NCBI GenBank assembly: GCA_004211235.1
Contig: SEEY01000007.1
Location: 1 to 19,784, forward strand
Direction: 5' to 3'
Origin: Rubrivivax sp.
Lineage (GTDB): Bacteria; Pseudomonadota; Gammaproteobacteria; Burkholderiales; Burkholderiaceae
DNA length: 19,784 nt
The notes below the pieces were generated by a model. The model had not been told where the DNA came from. It made no database searches and saw only the letters and a program-made list of their open reading frames with translations. Position numbers and translations under genes: made by a program. Shown piece after piece: positions 6,670-15,858 of this stretch (within the stretch, counting starts at the first letter, position 1; each line of letters opens with the position of its first letter).

Positions 6670-8664
6670 TCAGCGCGGGGTGCCGATATTCCTTGCGAGG
6701 AAGCGCTCGACCCGGCCCCAGAAGTCCTCGTTGGTCTTCACATTGAACCAGCCGTGGCCTTCGTCCGGGTAGGCCACCCATTCCACGTCCTGCGCCGGGC
6801 GCAGCGCGGCCCTGAAGTCGGTACCGTGGACGACCGGCACGCGGCGGTCCGCGCCGCCGTAGGCCAGCAGCAGCGGCATGCGGATCTCCTTGGCGCGCAG
6901 CAGCGGTGACGTGCGTCGCATCTGCTCGGCGTCGGTCGCCGGGTCGGCCACCAGTCGCTTCATGCCGTGCTGTTTCCATTCTTCCGACGCGTCGCTCCAG
7001 GCGACGCTGCTCATGAGTCCGATGTCGGTGACGCCTGCCCAGCTGACAGCGCACTTGAAGAGGTCACCCTGCGTGACGGCGCCCATCAGCGCCGCATAGC
7101 CGCCGTAGCTGGCGCCCATGATGCAGGCGCGCTGCGGGTCGGCCCAGCCCTGCTTGACGGCCCAGGCCAGCGTGTCGGCAAGGTCGTCCTGCATGGCCAG
7201 GCCCCATTGCTTCCAGCCGGCGCGGAAGAGATTCCAGCCGTAGCCGGTGCTGCCACGGAACTCCGGCTCCAGCACGAGATAGCCGCGGCTGGCGAGGAAC
7301 TGCGCCTCCCGCTCCCAGGCCCAGTGCGTGCCGCGCACAGTCGGGCCGCCGTGCACGAGCACGACGACCGGCGCCTTGCCCTTGAGGCCGCCAGCCGGCT
7401 GCGTGACGAGCACCGGCAGCTCCAGGCCGTCGCGGGCCTTGATGCGGTGGTAGTCGCGCTGGCCCATCGCGTCGGCGGGCAGCTCGGCGGGCGCCGCCGC
7501 CAGTTTCTCCAGGCGCTTGCCGGCGGGCTTGTAGAGGTAGTACTCGGCGGGGACCTGGTCGGATTGGGCCGTGACGATGAGGTTCATCGCGTTCAGGCAG
7601 CGGCTGCACTCGATGAGGTTGACGCTGCCCGGCAGCTTGGCGTCGATGTCGGCCTGCACCGCTTTCATCGCGGGGTCGAGCCAGACCGTGCCGGGCGCAT
7701 CGGTCTCGAAGCGCACACCCAGCAGACGGCGGGCGTCCGGGTCGAAGACAAGGTGGCCGTCATAGTCGTAGCCGGGCGTCGTGACGATGGGCTCCTTGCC
7801 TTCGACGCCGGTCACCGGGTCGAGCTGGAACAGTGCTGAATAGCCGCGGTGGCTCTGCGTGCCCAGGATCTGGCCATCCGGCCCGACCCAGGCCGGCAGG
7901 GCGTGGCTGCGGCTGTAGCCGTCATCCTCGAACCAGGGCTGCCAGCGGCCCTGTGCATCGCGCCTGAGGAATTGGCTCCTGCCGGCGCGGAAGGTCTCGA
8001 TGGCGTACGGATCCCCGCGCCAGTCCAGCAGCCAACGCGAGACGTAGTCGGGGATGCCGAGGTTCACGCTCTTCGTCAAACCGGTCCGCGTGTCCAGCCG
8101 GGCAATCGACAGGCTAGTGCTTTCCGGGTCGGATTCCCACCGTCGGCGCATCACGATGACTTCTCCGCTGCCGTCCTGCGGCACCGTCAGCAGCGTCCAG
8201 TTGATCTCCAGCCGGCGGTCAATCATGTGGGTGCCGGTGCTCGATGACGCGGCATAGACCGTGTTGATCAGCTGGCGGAAGCCGCTGCCGTCGCGGTTCA
8301 CGCCCCACAGGCCCTCGGCGTCGACCTGGGTCGTGCCGTCGGGCGAGTTGGAGATCTCGAACACCAGCCTTTCCTCGTCGACCCATCGGTGCTCGGCGAT
8401 GTCGGCATTGGCGAAGCCCGCCAGGACCTTGGGCGCTTCCATCGTCTGCAGGTCGAGCACGGCCAGCACCATGCGGTCGTTGCGGCCCGCGGACTGGATG
8501 GCCAGGTAGCGGCCGCTCGGGCTCAGCCGCGGCTCGCGCACCTGCGGACGCTTGAAGAAGGCGTTGACAGGCGGCGGCTCGGCGGCGGTGGCCGTGGCGC
8601 AACCCAGCGTGCCGGCCAGCGCCGTGGTGAGCGTGACGAGCAGGGTGTACCGGCGAGTCCTCAT
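6670..8664 (-). CDS. Exported S9 family peptidase (prolyl oligopeptidase type)
   Basis: This is a 664-aa serine peptidase. Residues 1-28 are a signal peptide ([10 protein letters not shown], hydrophobic core, ATATA), so it should act in the periplasm or outside. There is a Cys at 22 (LAGTLGC) but the lipobox is poor. Residues about 35-390 match the beta-propeller gate region and 400-664 the alpha/beta-hydrolase domain. The catalytic triad is visible: Ser519 in GASYGGY, Asp606 in GGADRRVP and His637 in DEGHGW, with the oxyanion-hole HGGP at 438-441. Family members release dipeptides or cleave short peptides, often after Pro or hydrophobic residues; the exact substrate is not readable here. An upstream in-frame GTG at 8706 is rejected because the ATG at 8662-8664 has a strong ribosome-binding site and starts the signal peptide directly. 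The gene is divergent from uvrA. Confidence 0.92.
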   Translation of the reverse strand: MRTRRYTLLVTLTTALAGTLGCATATAAEPPPVNAFFKRPQVREPRLSPSGRYLAIQSAGRNDRMVLAVLDLQTMEAPKVLAGFANADIAEHRWVDEERLVFEISNSPDGTTQVDAEGLWGVNRDGSGFRQLINTVYAASSSTGTHMIDRRLEINWTLLTVPQDGSGEVIVMRRRWESDPESTSLSIARLDTRTGLTKSVNLGIPDYVSRWLLDWRGDPYAIETFRAGRSQFLRRDAQGRWQPWFEDDGYSRSHALPAWVGPDGQILGTQSHRGYSALFQLDPVTGVEGKEPIVTTPGYDYDGHLVFDPDARRLLGVRFETDAPGTVWLDPAMKAVQADIDAKLPGSVNLIECSRCLNAMNLIVTAQSDQVPAEYYLYKPAGKRLEKLAAAPAELPADAMGQRDYHRIKARDGLELPVLVTQPAGGLKGKAPVVVLVHGGPTVRGTHWAWEREAQFLASRGYLVLEPEFRGSTGYGWNLFRAGWKQWGLAMQDDLADTLAWAVKQGWADPQRACIMGASYGGYAALMGAVTQGDLFKCAVSWAGVTDIGLMSSVAWSDASEEWKQHGMKRLVADPATDAEQMRRTSPLLRAKEIRMPLLLAYGGADRRVPVVHGTDFRAALRPAQDVEWVAYPDEGHGWFNVKTNEDFWGRVERFLARNIGTPR

Positions 8665-8668
8665 GAGA

Positions 8669-8676
8669 CCTTCCTT
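8669..8676 (-). promoter_or_regulatory. Ribosome-binding site of the S9 peptidase gene
   Basis: AAGGAAGG on the minus strand, ending 4 bases before the ATG at 8664. It decides the start of the peptidase in favour of this ATG over the GTG 42 bases upstream. Confidence 0.7.
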
Positions 8677-8738
8677 CTGTGGTTTGTGGCGCCGGATTGT
8701 TGCCACCTATCATGGCCGGTTCGATTGTGAAAACTTCC

Positions 8739-11624
8739 ATGGCGCTTCCTGAATCGAAATTCATCCGTGTGCGCGGTGCGCGCACCCATAACCTGAAGAA
8801 CATCGACGTCGACCTGCCGCGCCATGCGCTGGTCGTCATCACCGGGTTGTCCGGCTCGGGCAAGTCGTCGCTGGCCTTCGACACGCTCTATGCCGAAGGG
8901 CAGCGGCGCTATGTCGAAAGCCTGTCCAGCTATGCGCGGCAGTTCCTGCAGCTGATGGACAAGCCCGACGTGGACGTCATCGAGGGCCTGTCGCCGGCCA
9001 TCTCCATCGAGCAGAAGGCCACCTCGCACAACCCGCGGTCGACGGTCGGCACGGTCACCGAGATCCATGACTACCTGCGCCTGCTCTACGCCCGCGCCGG
9101 CACGCCCTTCTGCCCCAACCACAATTTGCCGCTGGAGGCGCAGTCCGTCAGCCAGATGGTGGACGCGGTGCTCGCCATGCCGGACGAGTCCAAGCTGATG
9201 CTGCTGGCGCCGGTGGTGCGCGACCGCAAGGGCGAGTTCGTCGAGCTGTTCCAGGAACTGCAGGCCCAGGGCTATGTGCGCTTCCGGATCGACGGCGCGA
9301 CGGTGGAGGCGCCCGAGATCCCGGCGCTGAAGAAGGCCGAGAAGCACGACATCGACGTCGTCATCGACCGTGTCAAGCTGCGCGCCGATTCGCACGACCA
9401 GTTGCGCCAGCGACTGGCCGAGAGCTTCGAGGCGGCGCTGCGCCAGGCCGATGGCCGGGCGCTGGTGCTGAACATGGACAGCGACCACACCACGCTGTTC
9501 TCCAGCAAATTCGCCTGCCCGATCTGCTCGTATTCGCTGCCCGAGCTGGAGCCGCGCCTGTTCTCGTTCAACTCGCCGGTGGGCGCCTGCCCGAGCTGCG
9601 AGGGCCTGGGCCAGGTGACGGTGTTCGACCCGGAGCGCGTCGTCGCCTTCCCGACGCTGTCACTCGCCAGTGGCGCCGTGAAAGGTTGGGACCGCCGCAA
9701 CCCGTACACCTTCTCGCTGCTGGAGTCGGTCGCGTCCCACTACAAGTTCGACGTCGAGGCGCCGTGGGAGAGCCTGCCGCCAGCCGCGCAGGAGGTGCTG
9801 CTGCGCGGCTCCGGCGACGAGGACATCAGCTTCGTCTACCAGGCCGAAACCGCCGCCGGCAAGAAGCGCTCCGTCAAGCGCCAGCATCCGTTCGAAGGCA
9901 TCCTGGCCAACCTGCAGCGGCGCTTCAAGGAGACCGACTCCGCGGCCGTGCGCGAGGACCTGGCGCGCTACATGGCCGCCAAGCCCTGCACGGCCTGCGA
10001 AGGTTCGCGCCTGCGGCTTGAGGCCCGCCACGTCGTGCTGCAGCCCGCTGATGCACCGCCCGGCGTCAGGGGCCGCCCGATCTACGAGGTCGAGCACTCG
10101 ACGCTGCGCGAGTGCCTGGACTATTTCGAAGGGCTGAAGCTCAAGGGCAACAAGGCCGACATCGGCGACAAGGTCGTGCGCGAGATCGCGTCGCGGCTGC
10201 GCTTCCTGAACGACGTGGGCCTGAACTACCTGAGCCTGGACCGCAGCGCCGACACGCTGTCCGGCGGCGAGGCGCAGCGCATCCGCCTGGCCTCGCAGAT
10301 CGGCTCGGGCCTGACGGGCGTCATGTACGTGCTCGACGAGCCCAGCATCGGCCTGCACCAGCGCGACAACGACCGCCTCATCGCCACGCTGCGGCGCCTG
10401 CGTGACCTCGGCAACTCGGTGCTCGTCGTGGAGCACGACGAGGACGCCATCCGCGCCGCCGACTGGGTGCTCGACCTCGGCCCCGGCGCCGGCGTGCACG
10501 GCGGCCAGATCATGTCGCAGGGCACGCCCGAGCAGGTGGCCGCCGACCCGAACTCGCTAACCGGCCGCTACCTCAGCGGCGCGGCCCGCATCGAGGTGCC
10601 GACCGAGCGCCACAAGGCGGCCAGCGAGCAGAAGCTGCGCATCGTCAACGCGCGCGGCAACAACCTGAAGGGCGTGACCGTCGACATCCCCGTCGGCGTG
10701 CTGACCTGCGTGACTGGCGTGTCGGGCTCCGGCAAGAGCACGCTGGTCAACGACACGCTCTACGCCGCCGTCTCCAAGAAGCTCTACAACAGCCACGCCG
10801 ACCCCGCTCCCTACGACGAGATCGAGGGCCTGGACGCGTTCGACAAGGTCATCAACGTCGACCAGTCGCCCATCGGCCGCACGCCGCGTTCCAACCCGGC
10901 GACCTACACCGGCCTGTTCACGCCCATCCGCGAGCTGTTCGCAGAGATGAACACGGCGCGCGAACGCGGCTACGGGCCGGGGCGCTTCAGCTTCAACGTC
11001 GCCGGCGGCCGCTGCGAAGCCTGCCAGGGCGACGGCGTGCTGAAGGTGGAGATGCACTTCCTGCCCGACGTCTACGTGCCCTGCGATGTCTGCTTCGGCA
11101 AGCGCTACAACCGCGAGACGCTGGAGGTGCTCTACAAGGGCAAGAACATCACCGACGTGCTGAACATGACGGTGGAGGCCGCCCACGAGCTGTTCAACGC
11201 CGTGCCGGCACTCGCGCGCAAGCTGCAGACGCTGCTCGACGTGGGCCTGGGCTATGTGAAGCTGGGCCAGAGCGCGACGACCCTGTCCGGCGGCGAGGCG
11301 CAGCGCGTCAAGCTGGCACTGGAGCTGAGCAAGCGCGACACCGGCCGCACGCTCTACATCCTGGACGAACCTACCACCGGCCTGCACTTCGCCGACATCG
11401 CCCTGCTGCTCAAGGTGCTGCATCAGCTGCGCGACGCGGGCAACACCATCGTCGTCATCGAGCACAACCTGGACGTCATCAAGACGGCCGACTGGCTCAT
11501 CGACATGGGCCCGGAAGGCGGCGCGGGCGGCGGCCGGCTGCTGGTGGCCGGCACGCCGGAAGACGTGGCGGCCTGCGAGGCCAGCCACACGGGGCGCTAC
11601 CTGGCGCCGCTGCTCAGGCGTTGA
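8739..11624 (+). CDS. uvrA: Excinuclease ABC subunit A
   Basis: UvrA is the damage-recognition ATPase of nucleotide excision repair. It dimerises, loads UvrB on damaged DNA and acts in the cytosol. The 961-aa protein matches the usual length of about 940 aa and is intact. The N-terminus has [14 protein letters not shown], then Walker [10 protein letters not shown] (37-44). The first zinc module has Cys260/263 and Cys284/287, and the first ABC signature LSGGEAQR is followed by [10 protein letters not shown]. The second half repeats the plan: GVSGSGKST, zinc cysteines 759/762 and 782/785, LSGGEAQR and [11 protein letters not shown] chose the ATG at 8739 because it aligns with known UvrA N-termini. 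In-frame ATG 8712 and GTG 8727 and 8679 are alternatives, and none has a clear ribosome-binding site. I see no LexA box (CTGT-N8-ACAG) in the 74-base divergent spacer. It ends 15 bases from the convergent MHFG gene. Confidence 0.98.
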   Translation: MALPESKFIRVRGARTHNLKNIDVDLPRHALVVITGLSGSGKSSLAFDTLYAEGQRRYVESLSSYARQFLQLMDKPDVDVIEGLSPAISIEQKATSHNPRSTVGTVTEIHDYLRLLYARAGTPFCPNHNLPLEAQSVSQMVDAVLAMPDESKLMLLAPVVRDRKGEFVELFQELQAQGYVRFRIDGATVEAPEIPALKKAEKHDIDVVIDRVKLRADSHDQLRQRLAESFEAALRQADGRALVLNMDSDHTTLFSSKFACPICSYSLPELEPRLFSFNSPVGACPSCEGLGQVTVFDPERVVAFPTLSLASGAVKGWDRRNPYTFSLLESVASHYKFDVEAPWESLPPAAQEVLLRGSGDEDISFVYQAETAAGKKRSVKRQHPFEGILANLQRRFKETDSAAVREDLARYMAAKPCTACEGSRLRLEARHVVLQPADAPPGVRGRPIYEVEHSTLRECLDYFEGLKLKGNKADIGDKVVREIASRLRFLNDVGLNYLSLDRSADTLSGGEAQRIRLASQIGSGLTGVMYVLDEPSIGLHQRDNDRLIATLRRLRDLGNSVLVVEHDEDAIRAADWVLDLGPGAGVHGGQIMSQGTPEQVAADPNSLTGRYLSGAARIEVPTERHKAASEQKLRIVNARGNNLKGVTVDIPVGVLTCVTGVSGSGKSTLVNDTLYAAVSKKLYNSHADPAPYDEIEGLDAFDKVINVDQSPIGRTPRSNPATYTGLFTPIRELFAEMNTARERGYGPGRFSFNVAGGRCEACQGDGVLKVEMHFLPDVYVPCDVCFGKRYNRETLEVLYKGKNITDVLNMTVEAAHELFNAVPALARKLQTLLDVGLGYVKLGQSATTLSGGEAQRVKLALELSKRDTGRTLYILDEPTTGLHFADIALLLKVLHQLRDAGNTIVVIEHNLDVIKTADWLIDMGPEGGAGGGRLLVAGTPEDVAACEASHTGRYLAPLLRR

Positions 11625-11639
11625 TCCGCAGGCGCCGGG

Positions 11640-12494
11640 TCATGCCTTGACGCTCGGGCGGCTGCGCCGGGCGCGATGGCTGATGGCCAGCAGGCCCACG
11701 GCGAGCAGGGCCCAGCTGGCGGGTTCCGGCACGGCCGGCGCAATGCCGGGCAGTCCGCCCGGCAGTTCGGGTGACTCGGCCGTGCGGACCGTGCCCGGCG
11801 GCAGGGTCGGCATGGGGAGGTTGATGAGGCCGGGCAGGCTGCCGCCCCCGCTCGGGACAGAGCCAGCGGCGGCACCGCCGCCCAGGCCGGCAAAGCTGCC
11901 GCCCTGGCCGGCACCGCCATCGCCGAGGGACGAGGCGCCGGAGCGGCTCGCAAAGCTGTCCGGCGCCGCAGCCGACATCGGGCCCGCGCCGGGCGCCTCG
12001 AACTCCAGCGGTGCCGTCATGTCATCGGCTTCACGCGTGGCCGAAGCGGTGTTGTCGGCGCCGGAGGGCGCCACGGCCGCCGGCTTCGACTCCAGGCGGC
12101 GGATGCGGCTGACGTTGCGGCAGACGGTGGGCACGAGGATGCACTGGCCATCCTCGCAGTAGACGAGGCCGCGCTCCTGCGTGCGGGCCGTCCACTTCGC
12201 GCGGGTCACCGTCGTGCAGACGGCGCCGGGGCCGAAGTGCATGTCGCTGATCTCGGGCGCGTAGGTCGCCTGGCCCTTGATGGTGTCGCGCTCGATGAGG
12301 GCGATGTCGTCGTAGCTGCGCGCCTTCATGCGCGCCATGAGCTTGTCGCGCGTGGCGGCGGGGATGTCCCGGTAGCGGTCCACGGCGGCCACCACGTCGC
12401 CCATGAAGGGGTTGACGCCGGGGCGGTCCCAGCTGCATTGGGGCAGCGTGGAGCCGGCGGAAACGGCGAGGGCGAAGGTGGCGATCAAGGACAT
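11640..12494 (-). CDS. MHFG family PEP-CTERM sorting-domain protein
   Basis: This 284-aa exported protein has a short hydrophobic N-terminus (MSLIATFALAVSAGS) that acts as a signal peptide. A Cys-containing domain (Cys20, 93, 113, 118, 125) holds the name-giving MHFG at 85-88, in ISDMHFGPGAVC. The middle (about 140-250) is low-complexity Gly/Pro/Ala/Ser linker. The C-terminus is a PEP-CTERM signal: VPEP (255-258), a hydrophobic helix WALLAVGLLAI, then Arg-rich RARRSR. PEP-CTERM proteins are processed by an exosortase and are usually linked to exopolysaccharide or biofilm; the exosortase is not in this window. The ATG at 12492-12494 has no clear ribosome-binding site. The frame stays open upstream through SRARPVFTALP, so a non-ATG start giving a longer signal peptide is possible. 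It is convergent with uvrA. Confidence 0.85.
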   Translation of the reverse strand: MSLIATFALAVSAGSTLPQCSWDRPGVNPFMGDVVAAVDRYRDIPAATRDKLMARMKARSYDDIALIERDTIKGQATYAPEISDMHFGPGAVCTTVTRAKWTARTQERGLVYCEDGQCILVPTVCRNVSRIRRLESKPAAVAPSGADNTASATREADDMTAPLEFEAPGAGPMSAAAPDSFASRSGASSLGDGGAGQGGSFAGLGGGAAAGSVPSGGGSLPGLINLPMPTLPPGTVRTAESPELPGGLPGIAPAVPEPASWALLAVGLLAISHRARRSRPSVKA

Positions 12495-12717
12495 CGGAAG
12501 CGCTGTGAAGACGGGGCGCGCCCGACTCAGGGCGCTTGACGGAGATGTTAGGGAAGCGCCGCGTTTGCACTCTGGCGGACCCTCGAGGCGAGGGGTGCCG
12601 CGCAGGTGCGAAATATCACGCGAATACCTGAAACGATTGCGCCGCCAGGCGGTCCGGGGTGTGGGGCATTGCTGCTACCCTGCCGACCCGCTGTAGCCGT
12701 CCCCCCCTTTTTCCGCC

Positions 12718-13110
12718 ATGCCCGACCGCGCCGCGCCGCTGGTGCTTTACGTCGAAGACGACCGTATCCACCTGATCCTGATGGAGGAGGTGTTCCGGAT
12801 GCTGCCGGACTGGCAGCTGCGCTGCGCCGAGACCGGTGCCGAGGCGCTGGAGGCCCTGGCGGAGTGCCGGCCCGACCTGCTGCTCGTGGACATGAACCTG
12901 CCCGACATGACGGGGCTGGAGCTGCGGGCGCGCTTCAATGCGGATGCCGCGCTGTCGGCGAAGCTGGCGGGCGTGCCCTGGGTCGCGCTGTCGGCCGACA
13001 ACCCCGGCGAGACGGTGCGCGCCGCGCGGACCGCGGGGTTCAGCGACTACTGGCTCAAGCCCATCGACGTGCCGCGCCTGCAGGCCGGCCTCAGAACGCT
13101 GCTGGCCTAG
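12718..13110 (+). CDS. Single-domain response regulator (CheY-like receiver)
   Basis: This 130-aa protein consists only of a receiver domain. The acidic pocket is Glu13/Asp14/Asp15 (YVEDD), the phospho-acceptor is Asp58 in LLLVDMNLPDMTG, the switch Ser92 lies in VALSAD, and Lys114 is in YWLKPID. There is no output domain, so it would pass its signal by protein binding, or act as a phosphate sink or phosphorelay intermediate. No histidine kinase is adjacent, so its partner is unknown. It resembles receiver modules found attached to hybrid kinases. The ATG follows a pyrimidine-rich stretch (CCCCCCTTTTTCCGCC) with no Shine-Dalgarno sequence, which suggests weak or leaderless-type initiation. Transcription ends at the strong hairpin 45 bases downstream. 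Confidence 0.92.
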   Translation: MPDRAAPLVLYVEDDRIHLILMEEVFRMLPDWQLRCAETGAEALEALAECRPDLLLVDMNLPDMTGLELRARFNADAALSAKLAGVPWVALSADNPGETVRAARTAGFSDYWLKPIDVPRLQAGLRTLLA

Positions 13111-13154
13111 CCGCAGGCTCGCCGGCTGGCAGCGGCTGCGGCAATGCGCCGCGC

Positions 13155-13183
13155 AAAAAAAAGCCCGGCACTGCCGGGCTTTT
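13155..13183. terminator. Bidirectional rho-independent terminator
   Basis: GCCCGGC at 13163-13169 pairs with GCCGGGC at 13173-13179 across a 3-base loop. An A-run on the left (13155-13162) and TTTT on the right (13180-13183) extend the stem. It can stop both the response-regulator gene (plus strand) and the convergent SWIB gene (minus strand). Confidence 0.9.
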
Positions 13184-13215
13184 GCTGAGGGTGCCGCGGC
13201 GTGCGCGGCGCCGCT

Positions 13216-13647
13216 TCACTTCAGGTGGCTGTTGATCAGCTTGGTCATCTCGAACATGTCGGCCTTGGCCTTGCCGAAGATTTCCTTCAGCTTGGCGTCG
13301 GCGTTGATGACGCGCTTGGACAACTCGTCCTGCAGCTTGTTCTTCTTGATGTACTCCCAGACCTTCTTGGTCACGTCGGTGCGCGGCAGCGGGGCTGCGC
13401 CGACGATGGCGGCCAGGGCCGCGCTGGGGGTCAGCGCCTTCATGAAGGCGGCGTTGGGCGTGCGCTTCTTGGCGGGTGCAGCGGCCTTCTTGGCCGGCGC
13501 AGCTGCCTTCTTCGCAGCCGGTGCCGCGGCCTTCTTGGCCGGGGCCGCAGCCTTCTTCGCGGGCGCTGCCGCCTTCTTGGCCGGAGCCGCCTTCTTCGCC
13601 GGTGCCGCAGCCTTCTTCGCGGGCGCGGCCTTCTTCGCAGTTGCCAT
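13216..13647 (-). CDS. SWIB/MDM2 domain protein with histone H1-like Lys/Ala tail
   Basis: This 143-aa protein has two parts. Residues 4-61 are a repeated AKKAAAP tail, highly basic and like the C-terminal tail of histone H1, and likely to bind DNA or RNA without sequence specificity. Residues about 68-143 form a SWIB fold: ALTPSAALAAIVGAAPLPRTDVTKKVWEYIKKNKLQD and a conserved end around FGKAKADMFEMTKLINSHL. Such proteins are common in Burkholderiales and are thought to act in nucleoid organisation or DNA topology; the exact role is not known. The ATG at 13645-13647 has GGAG 9 bases upstream. It stands alone, ending at the shared terminator at 13155-13183. The tail length is likely to vary between strains because it is repeat DNA. 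Confidence 0.92.
   Translation of the reverse strand: MATAKKAAPAKKAAAPAKKAAPAKKAAAPAKKAAAPAKKAAAPAAKKAAAPAKKAAAPAKKRTPNAAFMKALTPSAALAAIVGAAPLPRTDVTKKVWEYIKKNKLQDELSKRVINADAKLKEIFGKAKADMFEMTKLINSHLK
13465..13638 (-). repeat. In-frame tandem repeat coding for the AKKAAAP tail
   Basis: About eight units of 18-24 bases, each an imperfect copy encoding AAPAKK or AAAPAKK, lie inside the SWIB gene. Unit lengths are multiples of three, so gains or losses keep the reading frame. Confidence 0.75.
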
Positions 13648-13807
13648 GTCGATTCACTCCATCAAAAGTTGTTGATGTGCCGGGCGTGGGTGAAGGCCCA
13701 GTAGACCTTCAATACTCGCTAGCACCCTGCGGCGGCGATGGTACTGCGCTCCCCGGGGGAATAGAAGGCTTTCATAGAGGGGATGACCCGCAGTGGCCCA
13801 TGAAATC

Positions 13808-13821
13808 GGGCCTTTCGGCCC
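13808..13821 (-). terminator. Weak terminator after the iron operon
   Basis: GGGCC and GGCCC form a 5-bp stem with a TTTC loop, 49 bases beyond the cytochrome gene stop. On the minus strand it is followed by GATTTCAT, a poor T-tract. It is the only terminator-like signal between the operon and the SWIB gene. Confidence 0.35.
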
Positions 13822-13869
13822 TCGCCTGTCGCGGGGCCGCATCAGTCCTGGGTTCTGCGGGCCCGAGTG

Positions 13870-14424
13870 TCAGCAAATGTCGTCGCCATCGGCTGCGCGC
13901 TTCCTGCCGCTGAACATCGCCGCGACGAGGTTCTCGCGGTGCCGCCAGCTCGTCAACGCAACGCCGCCGAGGTGGCCGACGACCAGCGTCAAAAGGCCCC
14001 AGGCCAGCCACGCATGCAGGTCCGACAGCCACTCATAGCCCCACAGCCAATCGGTCGTGTAGAGCCATCCGCTCAGGCTCAGCGCCGCAGCCGTGCCCCA
14101 CAGCGCCAGCACCATCCATCCGCCCAGGGGGTTATGCCCGAGGTATCGCCGCTCCTGGCCGGAGCGCAGCGAACGCGCATACGCGAGCACGGCGCGCGGG
14201 CCGCGCACGAACTGGGCCAGGCGCGCGTACCGGGCACCCGGCCCGGCGGCGAAACCCCAGATGAGGCGCAGCGTGACGGCCCCGGCGGCCACGTAGCCCG
14301 CCGTGTGGTGCCAGTCGTCGAAGTGGCGCGGCGGCCAGTGGCCGCTGATCCAGCAGGTGGCCACGGCCGCAGCCAGCGTCCAGTGCAGCACGCGCACGAG
14401 CGCGTCCCAGACGCAGATCCGCAC
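13870..14424 (-). CDS. Cytochrome b561-family membrane protein
   Basis: This 184-aa inner-membrane protein with about four hydrophobic helices belongs to the bacterial cytochrome b561/hydrogenase b-type cytochrome superfamily. Likely haem b ligands are His14 (VLHW), His39 or His40 (DWHHTAGY), His137 (DLHAWL) and His151 (VVGHLGG); the GHNPLGGW motif at 96-103 is also typical. It would carry electrons across the membrane, possibly to ferric iron or to a periplasmic partner. The GTG start at 14422-14424 lies only 3 bases after the stop of the PepSY gene, so the two are translationally coupled and probably form a functional pair. It is the last gene of the iron operon. A short basic, acidic-ended tail (SGRKRAADGDDIC) ends the protein. 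Confidence 0.88.
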   Translation of the reverse strand: MRICVWDALVRVLHWTLAAAVATCWISGHWPPRHFDDWHHTAGYVAAGAVTLRLIWGFAAGPGARYARLAQFVRGPRAVLAYARSLRSGQERRYLGHNPLGGWMVLALWGTAAALSLSGWLYTTDWLWGYEWLSDLHAWLAWGLLTLVVGHLGGVALTSWRHRENLVAAMFSGRKRAADGDDIC

Positions 14425-14427
14425 GGG

Positions 14428-14718
14428 CTACTTCTTGTCGGCGGCGGGCTGCTCGCCTTCCGGCCAGACGCGCTCGAAGGTCTTGGGGTTGAAGAAGGCC
14501 TCGGCCTTCTTGCCGTCGCCGTCGAAGCCATAGACCTCGTAGCAGCCGTTGTAGTTCTGGACCTTGCGCACCTTCCAGCCTTCGCCTTCGAGCTTCTTTT
14601 GCAGGTCCATCTGGCCCTTCTTTTCTTCCTTGGGCAGGGCGGGGCAGGAGACGTTGCCGTGGGCGAAGCTTGCGCCGGCGACGGCGGCGAGGGCGAGGGC
14701 GGTGAGGAGTCGTTTCAT
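14428..14718 (-). CDS. PepSY-domain periplasmic protein
   Basis: This 96-aa exported protein has a Sec signal peptide, MKRLLTALALAAVAGASFA, with cleavage just before HGNVSC. The mature part is a single PepSY-like fold: KKLEGEGWKVRKVQNYNGCYEVYGFDGDGKKAEAFFNPKTFE. Its two cysteines (25 and 59) could form a disulphide or bind a ligand. The C-terminus is charged (GEQPAADKK). PepSY proteins are often encoded beside b-type cytochromes in iron-reduction or redox modules, which fits the coupled cytochrome b561-like gene 3 bases downstream. The ATG has AAGGA 7 bases upstream, and the gap to the preceding oxidase gene is 21 bases. Confidence 0.85.
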   Translation of the reverse strand: MKRLLTALALAAVAGASFAHGNVSCPALPKEEKKGQMDLQKKLEGEGWKVRKVQNYNGCYEVYGFDGDGKKAEAFFNPKTFERVWPEGEQPAADKK

Positions 14719-14739
14719 GAGGGAGTCCTTGCAGGAGGG

Positions 14740-15858
14740 TCAGGAAAGTGTGCCGGGCCGCAGCAGCGCGGGGCCGGCGTCGGCGAGAGTCTTGCAGCCG
14801 GACAGCGCCATGGCGATCTCGAGTTCGTCGCGCAGCAAGCGCAGTGCGTGCGCCACGCCGAGCGCGCCGCTGGCCGCGAGCGCGTGCACGTAGGGGCGGC
14901 CGAGCAGCACGGCGTTGGCGCCCAGCGCGATGGCCTTGAGCACGTCGGTGCCGCGGCGGATGCCACCGTCAACGAGCAGCGGCACGTCGGGGCCGAGCGC
15001 GGCGCGCAGCGGCGGCAGCAGCGTGGCGGTGGCCGGGACGGTGTCGAGCGTGCGGCCGCCGTGGTTGGAGACGATGAGGCCATGGACGCCGCGGGCCAGC
15101 GCCTCGCGCGCGTCGTCGACATGCGTGACGCCCTTGAGCAGCAGCGGGAGGCGGCTTTCAGCACGCAGCCAGTCGACCTCGCGCCACGTGGCGGCGCGCG
15201 CCATCAGGCCGTCGAAGAGCGCGCTCTGCCCGGGCTGCAGGTCCAGCGGCTTCTTCAGGCCGCCGAGGTTCACGGCACGGATGTCGGCCGGCAGCTTGAA
15301 GCCGACGCGGCGCTCGCGGTCGCGGGCGCCGTGCACCGGCGCGTCGACGGTCAGCACGAGGGCCTGGTAGCCGGCGGCCTCGACGCGCCGGAGCAGTGCG
15401 CGCATGAAGTCGCGGTCGTCGCGCCAGTAGAGCTGGAACCACAGCGGGCCGGCGGTCGGGTCGGCCAGCATGGGCGCGGCGACTTCTTCCATTGCCACGC
15501 TGGCCTGGGCGCTGAGGATGACGCCGGCACCCTGCGCCGCGGCGGCATGCGCGATGGCCACTTCGCCGTCGGCATGGAAGAGGCGCTGGTAGGCGATTGG
15601 CGCCAGCAGCACGGGGTGCAGCAGCTCGCGGCCGAGCAGCGTCACGCGCGTGTGGCCGCCGGCCAGGTCGCGCAGCACCCGGGGGTGCAGCGGGATGGCG
15701 TCCCACGCGGCGCGGTTGGCCCGCAGCGTCAGCTCGTCGGCCGCGCCGCCGTTCAGATAGGCCCAGGCGTTGTCGGTAACACGCGGCTTGGCGTGGGATT
15801 CGAAGTCGGCCAGGTTGGCCAAGCCCTCCGGCAGGGCTTCGATGGCAGGCGCGGTCAC
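14740..15858 (-). CDS. FMN-dependent alpha-hydroxy-acid oxidase/dehydrogenase
   Basis: This 372-aa soluble TIM-barrel flavoprotein of the lactate/glycolate/mandelate oxidase family oxidises a 2-hydroxyacid to a 2-oxoacid, passing electrons to O2 or a carrier. Family residues seen are Tyr34 ([10 protein letters not shown]), Tyr144 (FQLYW), Arg179 (GARDRE), Lys242 (LLLKGV), the catalytic His266 with Arg269 (SNHGGRTLD), and the FMN-phosphate loop DGGIRRGTD (297-305) with GRP (320-322). All catalytic positions are kept, so it should be active. Substrate cannot be read from sequence; no membrane-anchor loop is obvious. The start used is GTG at 15856-15858, which overlaps the piuC stop by 4 bases (GTGA); a GTG at 15870 would add four residues. 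Its place inside an iron-siderophore operon is unusual and suggests a role tied to siderophore use. Confidence 0.9.
   Translation of the reverse strand: MTAPAIEALPEGLANLADFESHAKPRVTDNAWAYLNGGAADELTLRANRAAWDAIPLHPRVLRDLAGGHTRVTLLGRELLHPVLLAPIAYQRLFHADGEVAIAHAAAAQGAGVILSAQASVAMEEVAAPMLADPTAGPLWFQLYWRDDRDFMRALLRRVEAAGYQALVLTVDAPVHGARDRERRVGFKLPADIRAVNLGGLKKPLDLQPGQSALFDGLMARAATWREVDWLRAESRLPLLLKGVTHVDDAREALARGVHGLIVSNHGGRTLDTVPATATLLPPLRAALGPDVPLLVDGGIRRGTDVLKAIALGANAVLLGRPYVHALAASGALGVAHALRLLRDELEIAMALSGCKTLADAGPALLRPGTLS

Noticed and set aside
8665..8738. LexA (SOS) box expected upstream of uvrA
   Set aside because: No CTGT-N8-ACAG pattern is present in the divergent spacer.
13465..13638. Regularly spaced repeats that could suggest a CRISPR or satellite array
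   Set aside because: The repeats are in frame and encode the AKKAAAP tail; there are no unique spacers.
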